In this document: positions 1 to 5,416 of the stretch, one piece after another | Position numbering within the stretch: the stretch's first letter is position 1 | Layout of the letters: the number at the start of each line of letters is the position of its first letter | Assembly (NCBI GenBank): GCA_030917985.1 | Contig: JAUPTR010000088.1 | Coordinates: 1-5,455 of the forward strand | Source of the DNA: Pseudomonadota bacterium | GTDB taxonomy: Bacteria; Pseudomonadota; Gammaproteobacteria; Burkholderiales; SCOH01 | Length of the DNA: 5,455 bases | Direction: 5' to 3' | Translations under genes and position numbers: made by a program | The notes under the pieces: generated by a model | What the model was told of the DNA's origin: nothing | Database searches by the model: none | Seen by the model: only the letters and a program-made list of their open reading frames with translations

Positions 1-1420
1 AATAAGCCTGATGAAGGGTATCGCTGTTGCCCACCGCCATCAGTTCACTCAGCTTGCGTGGCAGAACCGGAATCAGCGATGCCAGTTGTGGCGCTTCGCG
101 CTTGAAATTGTTGAGCAGGGCCTTCATGCCGATCTGTTCGTCCATCCAGCGCACCAGAAAAGGTTTGGCGGTTTGCCACAGGTCAAGTTGTGGATCCAGT
201 TGTCGCCCCAGTCCTTCGATATTGAGCAGGGTTTTTTGCAGTAATACCAGTTGTGGCTGGATTTCAACATTAAAGCGGCGCGATGTTTCAAACAGTCGCA
301 GCAGCACTTGTCCAAACGAAATTTCTGCCAGGGGACGATCAAAAATCGGTTCGCAGACGGTGCGTACTGCCGCTTCCAGTTCTTCCACGCGGGTGTCTGC
401 CGGCACCCAGCCGGATTCGATGTGGGCGCTGGCGACGCGCTTGTAGTCGCGGTTGAAGAAGGCGAGAAAGTTGACCGCCAGATAATGCTTGTCGTAGTCG
501 GTGAGGGTGCCGATGATGCCGAAGTCGAGCGCGATATAGCGGCCATCTGGCGCGACCATGATGTTGCCGGGGTGCATGTCGGCATGAAAGAAGCCGTCGC
601 GGAATACCTGGGTGAAGAAAATCTCCACGCCAAAGCGTCCCAGTTGTTTCAGGTCGATGCCATCGGCAAGCAGTTTGTCGATCTGGCCGATCGGGGTGCC
701 ATACATGCGTTGCATCACCATCACCTCGCGCCGGCACCAGTCCCAGTGGATTTCCGGAACGAGTAGCATGTGTGAATGCAGGAAATTGCGCCGCAACTGG
801 CTGGCATTCGCCGCTTCGCGGCCAAGGTCCAGCTCGTCGTGCAGATAGGTGTCGAACTCAGCCACCACTTCGCGTGGCTTTAGGCGCTTGCCGTCGGCAA
901 ACAGGCGCTCCAGCAGCCCGGCCATTGCGCGCAGCAGTGCCAGATCCTGTTCAATGATCGGCAGAATGCCAGGGCGCAGAATCTTGATCGCGACTTCCTT
1001 GCCGTCCGGCAACTCGGCGAAGTGTACTTGTGCCACGGATGCGCTGGCGACCGGGGTGGGGTCGAATTTGTGGAAAACCTGCTCCGGGGGCCGGCCATAG
1101 GCGCCGATCAGGACGGCACGGGCCTGGTCTGGCGCAATCGGCGGCACCCGGTCTTGCAGCTTGGCCAGTTCATCGGCCAAATCCGGCGGCAGGATGTCGC
1201 GCCGGGTGGATAATACCTGGCCGAATTTGACGAAAATGGGGCCGAGGCTTTCCAGTGCCAGGCGCAGGCGTAGTGCCCGTGGCTGGCTCAGGTCGCGCCA
1301 GAACAACAGGCGGGCCAGCAAGGTGCGGGCACCCACCAGGCGTTCGTGGCCGAGCAGAAACTCATCAAGACCAAAGTGCAGCGCAACGCGCAGGATTTTG
1401 AGCAGTCGCAACAGGAACAT
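1..1420 (-). CDS. ubiB: UbiB, ubiquinone biosynthesis atypical kinase/ATPase (3' end beyond window)
   Basis: UbiB belongs to the ABC1/ADCK/COQ8 protein-kinase-like family. It is needed for aerobic ubiquinone biosynthesis and is thought to use ATPase activity to support the membrane-associated Ubi enzymes rather than phosphorylate proteins. The minus strand reads 473 uninterrupted codons from an ATG at 1420 to the window edge. Visible family landmarks are the KxGQ motif (KFGQ, residues 65-68), the Ala-rich loop replacing the usual P-loop (ASASVAQ, 125-131), the ATP-site lysine K146 in VAIK, the ExD motif (ELD, 196-198), the catalytic loop HADMHPGN (279-286) and DFG (299-301; E. coli has DCG). 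E. coli UbiB is 546 aa with two membrane helices at the C-terminus, so the missing part is mainly that anchor. It lies 13 nt after ubiJ with no convincing Shine-Dalgarno sequence, so coupling to ubiJ translation is likely. Identification is very secure; the start is probable because no upstream ATG is in frame. Confidence 0.96.
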   Translation of the reverse strand, partial: MFLLRLLKILRVALHFGLDEFLLGHERLVGARTLLARLLFWRDLSQPRALRLRLALESLGPIFVKFGQVLSTRRDILPPDLADELAKLQDRVPPIAPDQARAVLIGAYGRPPEQVFHKFDPTPVASASVAQVHFAELPDGKEVAIKILRPGILPIIEQDLALLRAMAGLLERLFADGKRLKPREVVAEFDTYLHDELDLGREAANASQLRRNFLHSHMLLVPEIHWDWCRREVMVMQRMYGTPIGQIDKLLADGIDLKQLGRFGVEIFFTQVFRDGFFHADMHPGNIMVAPDGRYIALDFGIIGTLTDYDKHYLAVNFLAFFNRDYKRVASAHIESGWVPADTRVEELEAAVRTVCEPIFDRPLAEISFGQVLLRLFETSRRFNVEIQPQLVLLQKTLLNIEGLGRQLDPQLDLWQTAKPFLVRWMDEQIGMKALLNNFKREAPQLASLIPVLPRKLSELMAVGNSDTLHQAY

Positions 1421-1433
1421 TGGCGGGGCTTTT

Positions 1434-2018
1434 TCAGGTTTTGGGTGAGCAGAACAGGTGCTGCAGTCGTGCCAGCCGCTTTTCCAGTCGCTCGGCATCG
1501 TCACGCAGGGTGTCGACATCATTGATGAATTGCTGAATCTGCGCCTTGTGCGCAATCAGTGGCTGTTCTTCGGTCCAGTGTTCGACCAGGTTTTCCGAGA
1601 GGTTTTTCAGCCATTGCCCACGTGAGCCAAATAACGATTGGCCAAGTTGCGACAGCCGGTTGGCGGTGATATCGCCCACCAGTCGCGACAGGTCTTCAGT
1701 GGCATCCCAGCGTAACTGCATCAGCACCCGGCCCAGCTCGGCCGCGAATTCCGATTCGCCACTGATGTGGATGTCGTTGAGTGCGGCCTGATCGTGCATG
1801 AGCAGCCGTGGAACCAGCGACAGCGGAATCGACAGCGTAGCATTCGCTTCTTGCTCGCTGGCGCTGAGCAGCCCGTTGCTGTCGATGACAAAACGGATGT
1901 CGTGAGGTGGCAGCAGCAGGCGCGCCACTTTGCCTGTCATGGGCTGCAGCCGGCGCGGCAGCACGGGTTGCTGCGCCAGCAGGTGATTGAGTGTGGCAAC
2001 CGACAGGCGATTGAGCAT
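1434..2018 (-). CDS. ubiJ: UbiJ, SCP2-domain ubiquinone biosynthesis accessory factor
   Basis: UbiJ is an accessory protein of the soluble Ubi metabolon. With UbiK it is thought to bind the hydrophobic quinone intermediates and organise the hydroxylases and methyltransferases; it has no catalytic role. The 194-aa product matches the roughly 200-aa family. It has an N-terminal helix (LSVATLNHLL, from residue 5), an SCP2-like lipid-binding fold over about residues 15-105 with the typical GESEFAAEL stretch (87-95), the family signature LRWDATEDLSRLVGD (102-116), and a charged helical C-terminus (about 158-188) that looks like a coiled coil, the expected UbiK-contact region. Its ATG directly follows the ubiE TAA with no gap. 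The nearest purine-rich stretch (AAGGG) lies about 13 nt upstream inside ubiE, so re-initiation by ribosomes finishing ubiE is plausible. The position between ubiE and ubiB is the same as in E. coli and supports the call. Confidence 0.93.
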   Translation of the reverse strand: MLNRLSVATLNHLLAQQPVLPRRLQPMTGKVARLLLPPHDIRFVIDSNGLLSASEQEANATLSIPLSLVPRLLMHDQAALNDIHISGESEFAAELGRVLMQLRWDATEDLSRLVGDITANRLSQLGQSLFGSRGQWLKNLSENLVEHWTEEQPLIAHKAQIQQFINDVDTLRDDAERLEKRLARLQHLFCSPKT

Positions 2019-2768
2019 TTAGAACTTGTAGCCCTTGTGCAAGGCCACCACGCCGGCAGTCAGGTTGAAATAGTCCACCCGGTCAAAGCCTGCGTCGCGC
2101 ATGATCTGTTTCAGTTCTTCCTGCGACGGGTGCATGCGGATCGACTCGGCGAGGTAGTTGTAGCTCTCGGCATCGTTGGCCACCAGCTTGCCCATCAGCG
2201 GCAGTGCCTTGAATGAATACAGGTCGTAGGCGGGTTTGAGCGGTTCCCATACCTTGGAAAATTCCAGAACCAGCAATCGGCCGCCGGGCTTCAAAACCCG
2301 GAGCATTTCCTTTAGTGCCATATCCTTGTGTGTCATGTTGCGCAGGCCGAATGCTACCGAAACGCAGTCGAAATATTCGCTGGGGAAGGGCAGCTTTTCT
2401 GCGTCACACTGTGCCACCGGAGTAATCACGCCTTTGTCCAGCAGGCGGTCGCGGCCTACGGTCAACATCGAGCTGTTGATGTCGGTGAGCCAGACTTCAC
2501 CACTGCTGCCAACACGCTTCTTGAACGCCAGCGACAGGTCGCCAGTGCCTCCGGCAATATCCAGCACCTTCTGGCCGCTGCGCACGCCGCTGTTTTCAAT
2601 GGTGAAGTTTTTCCACAGACGGTGCATGCCTGCCGACATCAGGTCGTTCATGATGTCGTATTTCTTGGCAACAGAATGGAAAACCTCGGCAACCTTGTGC
2701 GCCTTGTCGGCTTCGGCAACGGTCTGGAATCCGAAATGGGTTTGTTTGTCCATGTGCGTGTCTTTCAT
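2019..2768 (-). CDS. ubiE: UbiE, demethylmenaquinone/2-octaprenyl-6-methoxy-benzoquinol C-methyltransferase
   Basis: UbiE is the SAM-dependent C-methyltransferase shared by ubiquinone and menaquinone synthesis. It methylates the ring carbon of the prenylated methoxy-benzoquinol or of demethylmenaquinol. The 249-aa product is of family length and has both UbiE signatures: YDIMNDLMSAGMHRLW (37-52) and RVLKPGGRLLVLEFS (157-171). SAM-binding motif I is VLDIAGGTGD (68-77), the acidic residue ending strand beta-2 is D96 in LTDIN, and the C-terminus TAGVVALHKGYKF is typical. The coordinates use the upstream ATG at 2768, which overlaps the DUF971 stop as ATGA. A second ATG at 2753 (residue 6, giving MDKQTHFGF) resembles the usual family N-terminus and is at least as likely to be the true start; neither has a strong Shine-Dalgarno sequence. 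It is the second gene of the operon. Function is very secure; only the first five residues are doubtful. Confidence 0.95.
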   Translation of the reverse strand: MKDTHMDKQTHFGFQTVAEADKAHKVAEVFHSVAKKYDIMNDLMSAGMHRLWKNFTIENSGVRSGQKVLDIAGGTGDLSLAFKKRVGSSGEVWLTDINSSMLTVGRDRLLDKGVITPVAQCDAEKLPFPSEYFDCVSVAFGLRNMTHKDMALKEMLRVLKPGGRLLVLEFSKVWEPLKPAYDLYSFKALPLMGKLVANDAESYNYLAESIRMHPSQEELKQIMRDAGFDRVDYFNLTAGVVALHKGYKF

Positions 2769-3136
2769 TCGCGGCTGGCGCCGGCGCGGGCCAGTTGCGC
2801 CAGATAGTCCTGCCAGTTGGCTTGCTGATTGCGGCCGAGTTGGTAGAGGTAGTCCCAGGAATACAATCCCGAGTCGTGACCGTCATCAAATACCAGTTTG
2901 ACTGCGTAATTGCCGACTGGCTGGATGTCGACAATTGCTACGTGTTTTTTTCCGGTTTGCAGTTTGGCCTGGTCGGGCGAGTGGCCGCGCACTTCGGCAG
3001 AAGGCGAAAAAACCCGCAGGTATTCGCAGCTGAGGCGACACTGCTGGCCATCGTCAAAGCTGATTTCCAGTTCGCGGGTTTGCTGATGCAGTTTGATTTC
3101 GCAAGGAATCGGGGTGTGTGGGGTCAAGCCCGCCAT
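2765..3136 (-). CDS. DUF971 / gamma-butyrobetaine hydroxylase-like N-terminal domain protein
   Basis: This is a 123-aa stand-alone protein of the DUF971 family (Pfam PF06155), the same fold as the N-terminal domain of eukaryotic gamma-butyrobetaine hydroxylase. It has no oxygenase domain, so it should not be called a hydroxylase. Family landmarks are LSCEYLRVFSPSAEVRGH (35-52), GKKHVAI (62-68), the PVGNYAVKLVFDDGHDSG stretch (73-90) and YSWDYLYQLG (92-101). C37 and H87 are visible, but a full zinc-binding set like the one described for the eukaryotic domain is not. There is no signal peptide or membrane segment, so it is presumably cytosolic. It is the first gene of the ubi operon, its stop overlaps the first ubiE ATG by 4 nt, and it faces phoB across 200 bp. 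Molecular function is not established; a link to quinone synthesis or iron-sulphur handling is inference from context. The start ATG follows no strong Shine-Dalgarno sequence. Confidence 0.9.
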   Translation of the reverse strand: MAGLTPHTPIPCEIKLHQQTRELEISFDDGQQCRLSCEYLRVFSPSAEVRGHSPDQAKLQTGKKHVAIVDIQPVGNYAVKLVFDDGHDSGLYSWDYLYQLGRNQQANWQDYLAQLARAGASRE

Positions 3137-3193
3137 GATTCAGACCAGATAACGCAGAATGCAGCATCTTATCAAATCCATTGCCTGCCCGCA

Positions 3194-3207
3194 TGTTGAG
3201 TGCAACA
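3194..3207. repeat. Small perfect hairpin TGTTG-AGTG-CAACA
   Basis: Five-base inverted repeat, TGTTG (3194-3198) and CAACA (3203-3207), with a 4-base loop. It sits about 60 bp upstream of the DUF971 start. It lacks a T-tract in either direction and is too short to call a terminator. It could be a minor operator half-site pair or chance. Confidence 0.3.
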
Positions 3208-3217
3208 AAGCGCACGG

Positions 3218-3242
3218 GCGCCGGCATTTGCCGGGTTGGCGC
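3218..3242. repeat. GC-rich inverted repeat in the divergent promoter region
   Basis: The core is a perfect CCGGC-ATTT-GCCGG hairpin (3221-3234). An alternative, longer fold pairs GCGCC (3218-3222) with GGCGC (3238-3242) around GGC-ATTT-GCC, with a 5-base bulge (3233-3237). No T-run follows on either strand and no gene ends here, so intrinsic termination of a known transcript is unlikely. It could be a protein-binding palindrome, a structured 5' leader of a long ubi transcript, or a dispersed palindromic repeat with other copies outside the window. Confidence 0.45.
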
Positions 3243-3266
3243 AATAATCTGTCGTGGCGCGGAGAC

Positions 3267-3300
3267 TTTTCATTTTTGTGTAACAATTGTTTCTTAAGCT
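3267..3300 (+). promoter_or_regulatory. Putative Pho box and -10 element for phoB (PhoB autoregulation)
   Basis: TTTTCAT (3267-3273), a TTTT linker, then GTGTAAC (3278-3284) form a 7-4-7 direct repeat. Each half matches 5 of 7 positions of the PhoB consensus CTGTCAT / CTGTCAY. A further 7-mer in the same 11-bp phase is GTTTCTT (3289-3295, 4 of 7). Ten bases after the second repeat lies TAAGCT (3295-3300), a weak -10 that keeps the first T, the A and the last T of TATAAT. That is the spacing of PhoB-activated promoters, where the Pho box replaces the -35. The predicted transcript would start near 3307, about 30 nt ahead of phoB. The repeats are seen in the sequence; the regulatory role is inferred from known autoregulation of phoBR in other proteobacteria. 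Confidence 0.5.
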
Positions 3301-3321
3301 CGCAACATTGCTTTCAATGTC

Positions 3322-3328
3322 AGAGAGA
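3322..3328 (+). promoter_or_regulatory. Weak ribosome binding site for phoB
   Basis: AGAGAGA lies 8 bases before the phoB ATG at 3337. It is purine-rich but lacks a GGAG core, so translation initiation may be modest. No other in-frame start near it gives a better N-terminus, and MPANILLVEDE aligns directly with the start of E. coli PhoB. Confidence 0.5.
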
Positions 3329-3336
3329 TATAAAAG

Positions 3337-4026
3337 ATGCCCGCGAATATCCTGTTGGTGGAAGACGAGCCTGCGATTCAGGAACTGATTGCCTTTAATC
3401 TGGAGCAGGCCGGCCATCATGTCTTGCGCGCCGACACTGCAGAGCAGGGCTTGAGTCTGGTAAAAAACGCCCTGCCTGATCTGGTGCTGCTGGACTGGAT
3501 GTTGCCCGGTGTCTCCGGCATTGATTTTACCCGCCGCTTGCGCAGCGACGAGCGAACCAAGACCGTACCGATCATCATGCTCACCGCGCGTTCCGAAGAG
3601 CCGGACAAGATTGCCGGGCTGGAAAGTGGTGCGGATGACTACATTACCAAGCCATTCAGCCCGCGCGAGCTGGTGGCGCGCATCAAGGCTGTGTTGCGCC
3701 GTCGTGCACCACAAATGACCGATGATGTGGTTGATGTGAACGGTTTGCGTCTTGATCCGACCACCCATCGTGTGACTGCCCAGGGGCGTCCACTTGATCT
3801 GGGTCCGACAGAGTTTCGCCTGTTGCATTTTTTCATGACACATTCCGAGCGCGTGCATTCGCGGTCGCAGTTGCTGGATCATGTCTGGGGCGATCATGTG
3901 TTTGTTGAAGAACGAACCGTAGATGTGCATATTCGCCGCCTGCGTTCGGCGCTGGAGCCTTCCTGTCATGCCGATCTGATCCAGACTGTGCGCGGAGCGG
4001 GTTACCGTTTTTCGGTGCAGGGCTGA
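3337..4026 (+). CDS. phoB: PhoB, phosphate regulon response regulator (OmpR/PhoB family)
   Basis: PhoB is the cytosolic transcription factor of the phosphate-starvation response. When phosphorylated by PhoR it binds Pho boxes and recruits sigma-70 RNA polymerase. The 229-aa product has the E. coli length and numbering. The receiver domain (about 3-120) has acidic pocket E9/D10, phospho-acceptor D53 in LLDWMLPG, switch threonine T83 in MLTAR, and K105 in ITKPFSP. A winged-helix DNA-binding domain (about 130-227) carries GPTEFRLLHFFMTH (156-169), W184 and the recognition-helix segment RTVDVHIRRLR (193-203), followed by TVRGAGYRF (217-225). The recognition-helix residues T194, H198, R200, R201 and R203 match those of E. 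coli PhoB, so binding to a canonical Pho box is expected. It is followed by phoR after 79 bp. OmpR-type paralogues are excluded by the DWMLPG and HIRRLR details. Confidence 0.95.
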   Translation: MPANILLVEDEPAIQELIAFNLEQAGHHVLRADTAEQGLSLVKNALPDLVLLDWMLPGVSGIDFTRRLRSDERTKTVPIIMLTARSEEPDKIAGLESGADDYITKPFSPRELVARIKAVLRRRAPQMTDDVVDVNGLRLDPTTHRVTAQGRPLDLGPTEFRLLHFFMTHSERVHSRSQLLDHVWGDHVFVEERTVDVHIRRLRSALEPSCHADLIQTVRGAGYRFSVQG

Positions 4027-4055
4027 TCTGCCTTTCTGTGCATTTGCCGTCTCTG

Positions 4056-4068
4056 CGTCATGTTGACG
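4056..4068. repeat. Inverted repeat CGTCA-TGT-TGACG in the phoB-phoR gap
   Basis: Perfect 5-base inverted repeat with a 3-base spacer, ending 1 bp before the TG of a possible extended -10 promoter and 30 nt after the phoB stop. There is no T-tract downstream, so a terminator between phoB and phoR is not supported. It could be an operator, a small mRNA hairpin that adjusts the PhoB:PhoR ratio, or chance. Confidence 0.35.
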
Positions 4069-4077
4069 TGGGATAAT
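4069..4077 (+). promoter_or_regulatory. Possible extended -10 promoter for phoR
   Basis: TGGGATAAT is a TG-n-GATAAT extended -10 element; GATAAT matches TATAAT at 5 of 6 positions. At 17-bp spacing the -35 position (around 4049-4054) is poor, which extended -10 promoters tolerate. Transcription would start near 4084, about 22 nt before the phoR start codon. The element is seen; its activity is inferred and a single short match can occur by chance. Confidence 0.3.
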
Positions 4078-4093
4078 CGGCCGTCTTGATTGC

Positions 4094-4097
4094 AAGG
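4094..4097 (+). promoter_or_regulatory. Shine-Dalgarno AAGG that fixes the TTG start of phoR
   Basis: AAGG sits 8 bases before TTG at 4106. Reading upstream in the phoR frame there is no ATG, GTG or TTG before a TGA at 4064-4066, and downstream the first ATG comes only at codon 82, after both membrane helices. The site therefore decides for the TTG start. Confidence 0.65.
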
Positions 4098-4105
4098 TAT
4101 CTACT

Positions 4106-5416
4106 TTGTCGACCTTCTGGGCTCGCTCGCTCGCGATTGTGCTGATCGCGTTGTTATTGTCGTTGGTTGTCTGGCCGTTTTTCGGCCCCTTGGGTGTATT
4201 GCTGTTGTTCTGCCTGTTGTTGCTGGGGGTACTCGGCTTTCATTTGCTGCAGATCGCCCGCCTGGTGCGCTGGTTGCAGCAGCCATCTTTGGATACGGTG
4301 CCGGAAAGTTTCGGCACCTGGGAGACGGTTTACAGCCAGCTGTATCAAATGGTGCGCGAGCAATCCCGCAGCCAGCAAAAGCTCACCAATACGCTGGATC
4401 GTTTCGTCAGCGCCGGCGAGGCCATGCCTGACGGTGTGGTGATGCTCAATGACAAGGATCGCATCGAGTGGTGCAACCCCCTGGCCATGCGCCATTTCAA
4501 TCTCGACCGCAAAAAGGATGTAGGGCAGCAGATCAGTTATCTGGTGAGGGCGCCGGATTTCATCGAGTATTTGCGCCTGCAGGATTTCAGCCACCCGTTG
4601 ACCATGCGTGTTGGCCGCAATCAGGAAATGGTGTTGTCGGTGCAGCTGGTGCCATTTGATGTGTCGCGCAAATTGCTGTTGAGCCGCGATGTGACGCAGC
4701 TAGACCGGGTGCAGACGGTGTTGCGCGATTTTGTTGCCAATGTTTCGCATGAATTGCGCACGCCCCTGACCGTGGTGGGGGGCTTTCTCGAAACACTGAT
4801 CGACATGCCGACACTGGATGCCGAGCTTACCCGCAAATACATGGGCATGATGCAGACACAAACCCAGCGAATGCATCGTCTGGTAGAAGATCTGCTGGTG
4901 CTGTCGCGCCTGGAGAGCAATCAGCAATCGGTGCCCGAAGAGCGCATCAATCTGCCGCAGTTATTGCAAACCTTGCTGGTCGAGGCGCAAGGCCTGAGCC
5001 AGGGGCGGCATCAGATCGAGCTGAAAGTGGATGGCAGCAGCTGGCTGATCGGTAGCCACGATGAGTTACACAGTGCTTTTGGCAACCTGATCAGTAATGC
5101 CATTCGTTATACCCCCGAGGGCGGCATGATCAAACTCAGCTGGAGCGAGGCAAACGGCAGTGGCCAGTTTGCCGTGACCGACTCCGGGATCGGCATCGAG
5201 GCCAAACATATCTCGCGCCTGACCGAGCGTTTTTACCGTGTTGATCGTGGCCGCTCACGCGAAACCGGCGGCACCGGTCTTGGCCTGGCCATTGTCAAGC
5301 ATGTATTGATGCGGCACCAGGCGATGCTGGAGGTTTCCTCCGAGTTGGGGCGTGGCAGTCGTTTTGCCGCCTGTTTTCCGCCGCAGCGACTGGTATTGGC
5401 CGGTATCCCCATCTGA
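4106..5416 (+). CDS. phoR: PhoR, phosphate regulon sensor histidine kinase
   Basis: PhoR is the inner-membrane histidine kinase/phosphatase that controls PhoB phosphorylation, normally through contact with the Pst transporter and PhoU rather than by sensing phosphate in the periplasm. The 436-aa product, starting at TTG, has two adjacent hydrophobic helices (about 8-24 and 28-50) with almost no periplasmic loop, as in E. coli PhoR. A charged linker (52-100) leads into a PAS domain (about 100-200, with MPDGVVMLNDKDRIEWCNPLA). The HisKA domain has phospho-acceptor H215 in SHELRTP (214-220). The HATPase domain shows the N-box N327/N331 (NLISNAIRYTPEGG), G1 DSGIGI (359-364), F-box TERFYRVD (373-380) and G2 GGTGLGLAIVKH (388-399). 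All catalytic residues are intact. It is downstream of phoB in the same direction, so it probably shares phoB's promoter and may have one of its own. No pst or phoU gene is visible in the window. Confidence 0.95.
   Translation: MSTFWARSLAIVLIALLLSLVVWPFFGPLGVLLLFCLLLLGVLGFHLLQIARLVRWLQQPSLDTVPESFGTWETVYSQLYQMVREQSRSQQKLTNTLDRFVSAGEAMPDGVVMLNDKDRIEWCNPLAMRHFNLDRKKDVGQQISYLVRAPDFIEYLRLQDFSHPLTMRVGRNQEMVLSVQLVPFDVSRKLLLSRDVTQLDRVQTVLRDFVANVSHELRTPLTVVGGFLETLIDMPTLDAELTRKYMGMMQTQTQRMHRLVEDLLVLSRLESNQQSVPEERINLPQLLQTLLVEAQGLSQGRHQIELKVDGSSWLIGSHDELHSAFGNLISNAIRYTPEGGMIKLSWSEANGSGQFAVTDSGIGIEAKHISRLTERFYRVDRGRSRETGGTGLGLAIVKHVLMRHQAMLEVSSELGRGSRFAACFPPQRLVLAGIPI

Larger units (their letters stand above)
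3137..3336. other. Divergent intergenic region between the ubi operon and phoB
   Basis: These 200 bases separate the DUF971 start codon (minus) from the phoB start codon (plus), so they must hold promoters for both directions. The phoB-proximal half is AT-rich and contains the Pho-box-like array listed separately. The ubi-proximal half contains two compact hairpins. For the minus strand, a weak -10-like TAAGAT lies about 40 nt upstream of the DUF971 start (approx. 3170-3176), but no good -35 sits 16-18 bp from it, so I do not place a ubi promoter with confidence. No small ORF here has a credible ribosome site. Confidence 0.7.

Noticed and set aside
251..766. A 171-codon open frame on the plus strand within ubiB
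   Set aside because: It lies wholly antisense to the conserved UbiB kinase core, with no family resemblance and no own promoter or ribosome site.
3243..3248. AATAAT as a -10 for a constitutive phoB promoter
   Set aside because: The -35 position (about 3220-3225) is GCCGGC, unlike TTGACA, and there is no TG extension, so the match is too weak alone.
3329..3334. TATAAA as the phoB -10 element, 11 bp after the repeat pair at 3300-3317
   Set aside because: It is the best -10 match by sequence, but transcription would start inside phoB codon 2 and bypass the ATG that gives the conserved N-terminus. The AT-richness is better explained as an unstructured initiation region.
4063..4077. TTGACG at 4063-4068 as a -35 box paired with GATAAT
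   Set aside because: Only 3 bp separate the two, far from the needed 16-18 bp. If the promoter is real it must rely on the extended -10.
3172..4095. A 307-codon open frame on the minus strand covering all of phoB and the divergent promoter region
   Set aside because: It is antisense to a fully conserved PhoB, its translation shows no recognisable domain and has a low-complexity Gln/His/Arg-rich look, it has no credible ribosome site, and it would cross the phoB promoter. It reflects codon bias of phoB.
4154..4594. A 146-codon minus-strand open frame inside phoR
   Set aside because: It mirrors the membrane helices and PAS region of PhoR, giving a Gln-rich translation without recognisable motifs. 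It is a shadow frame.
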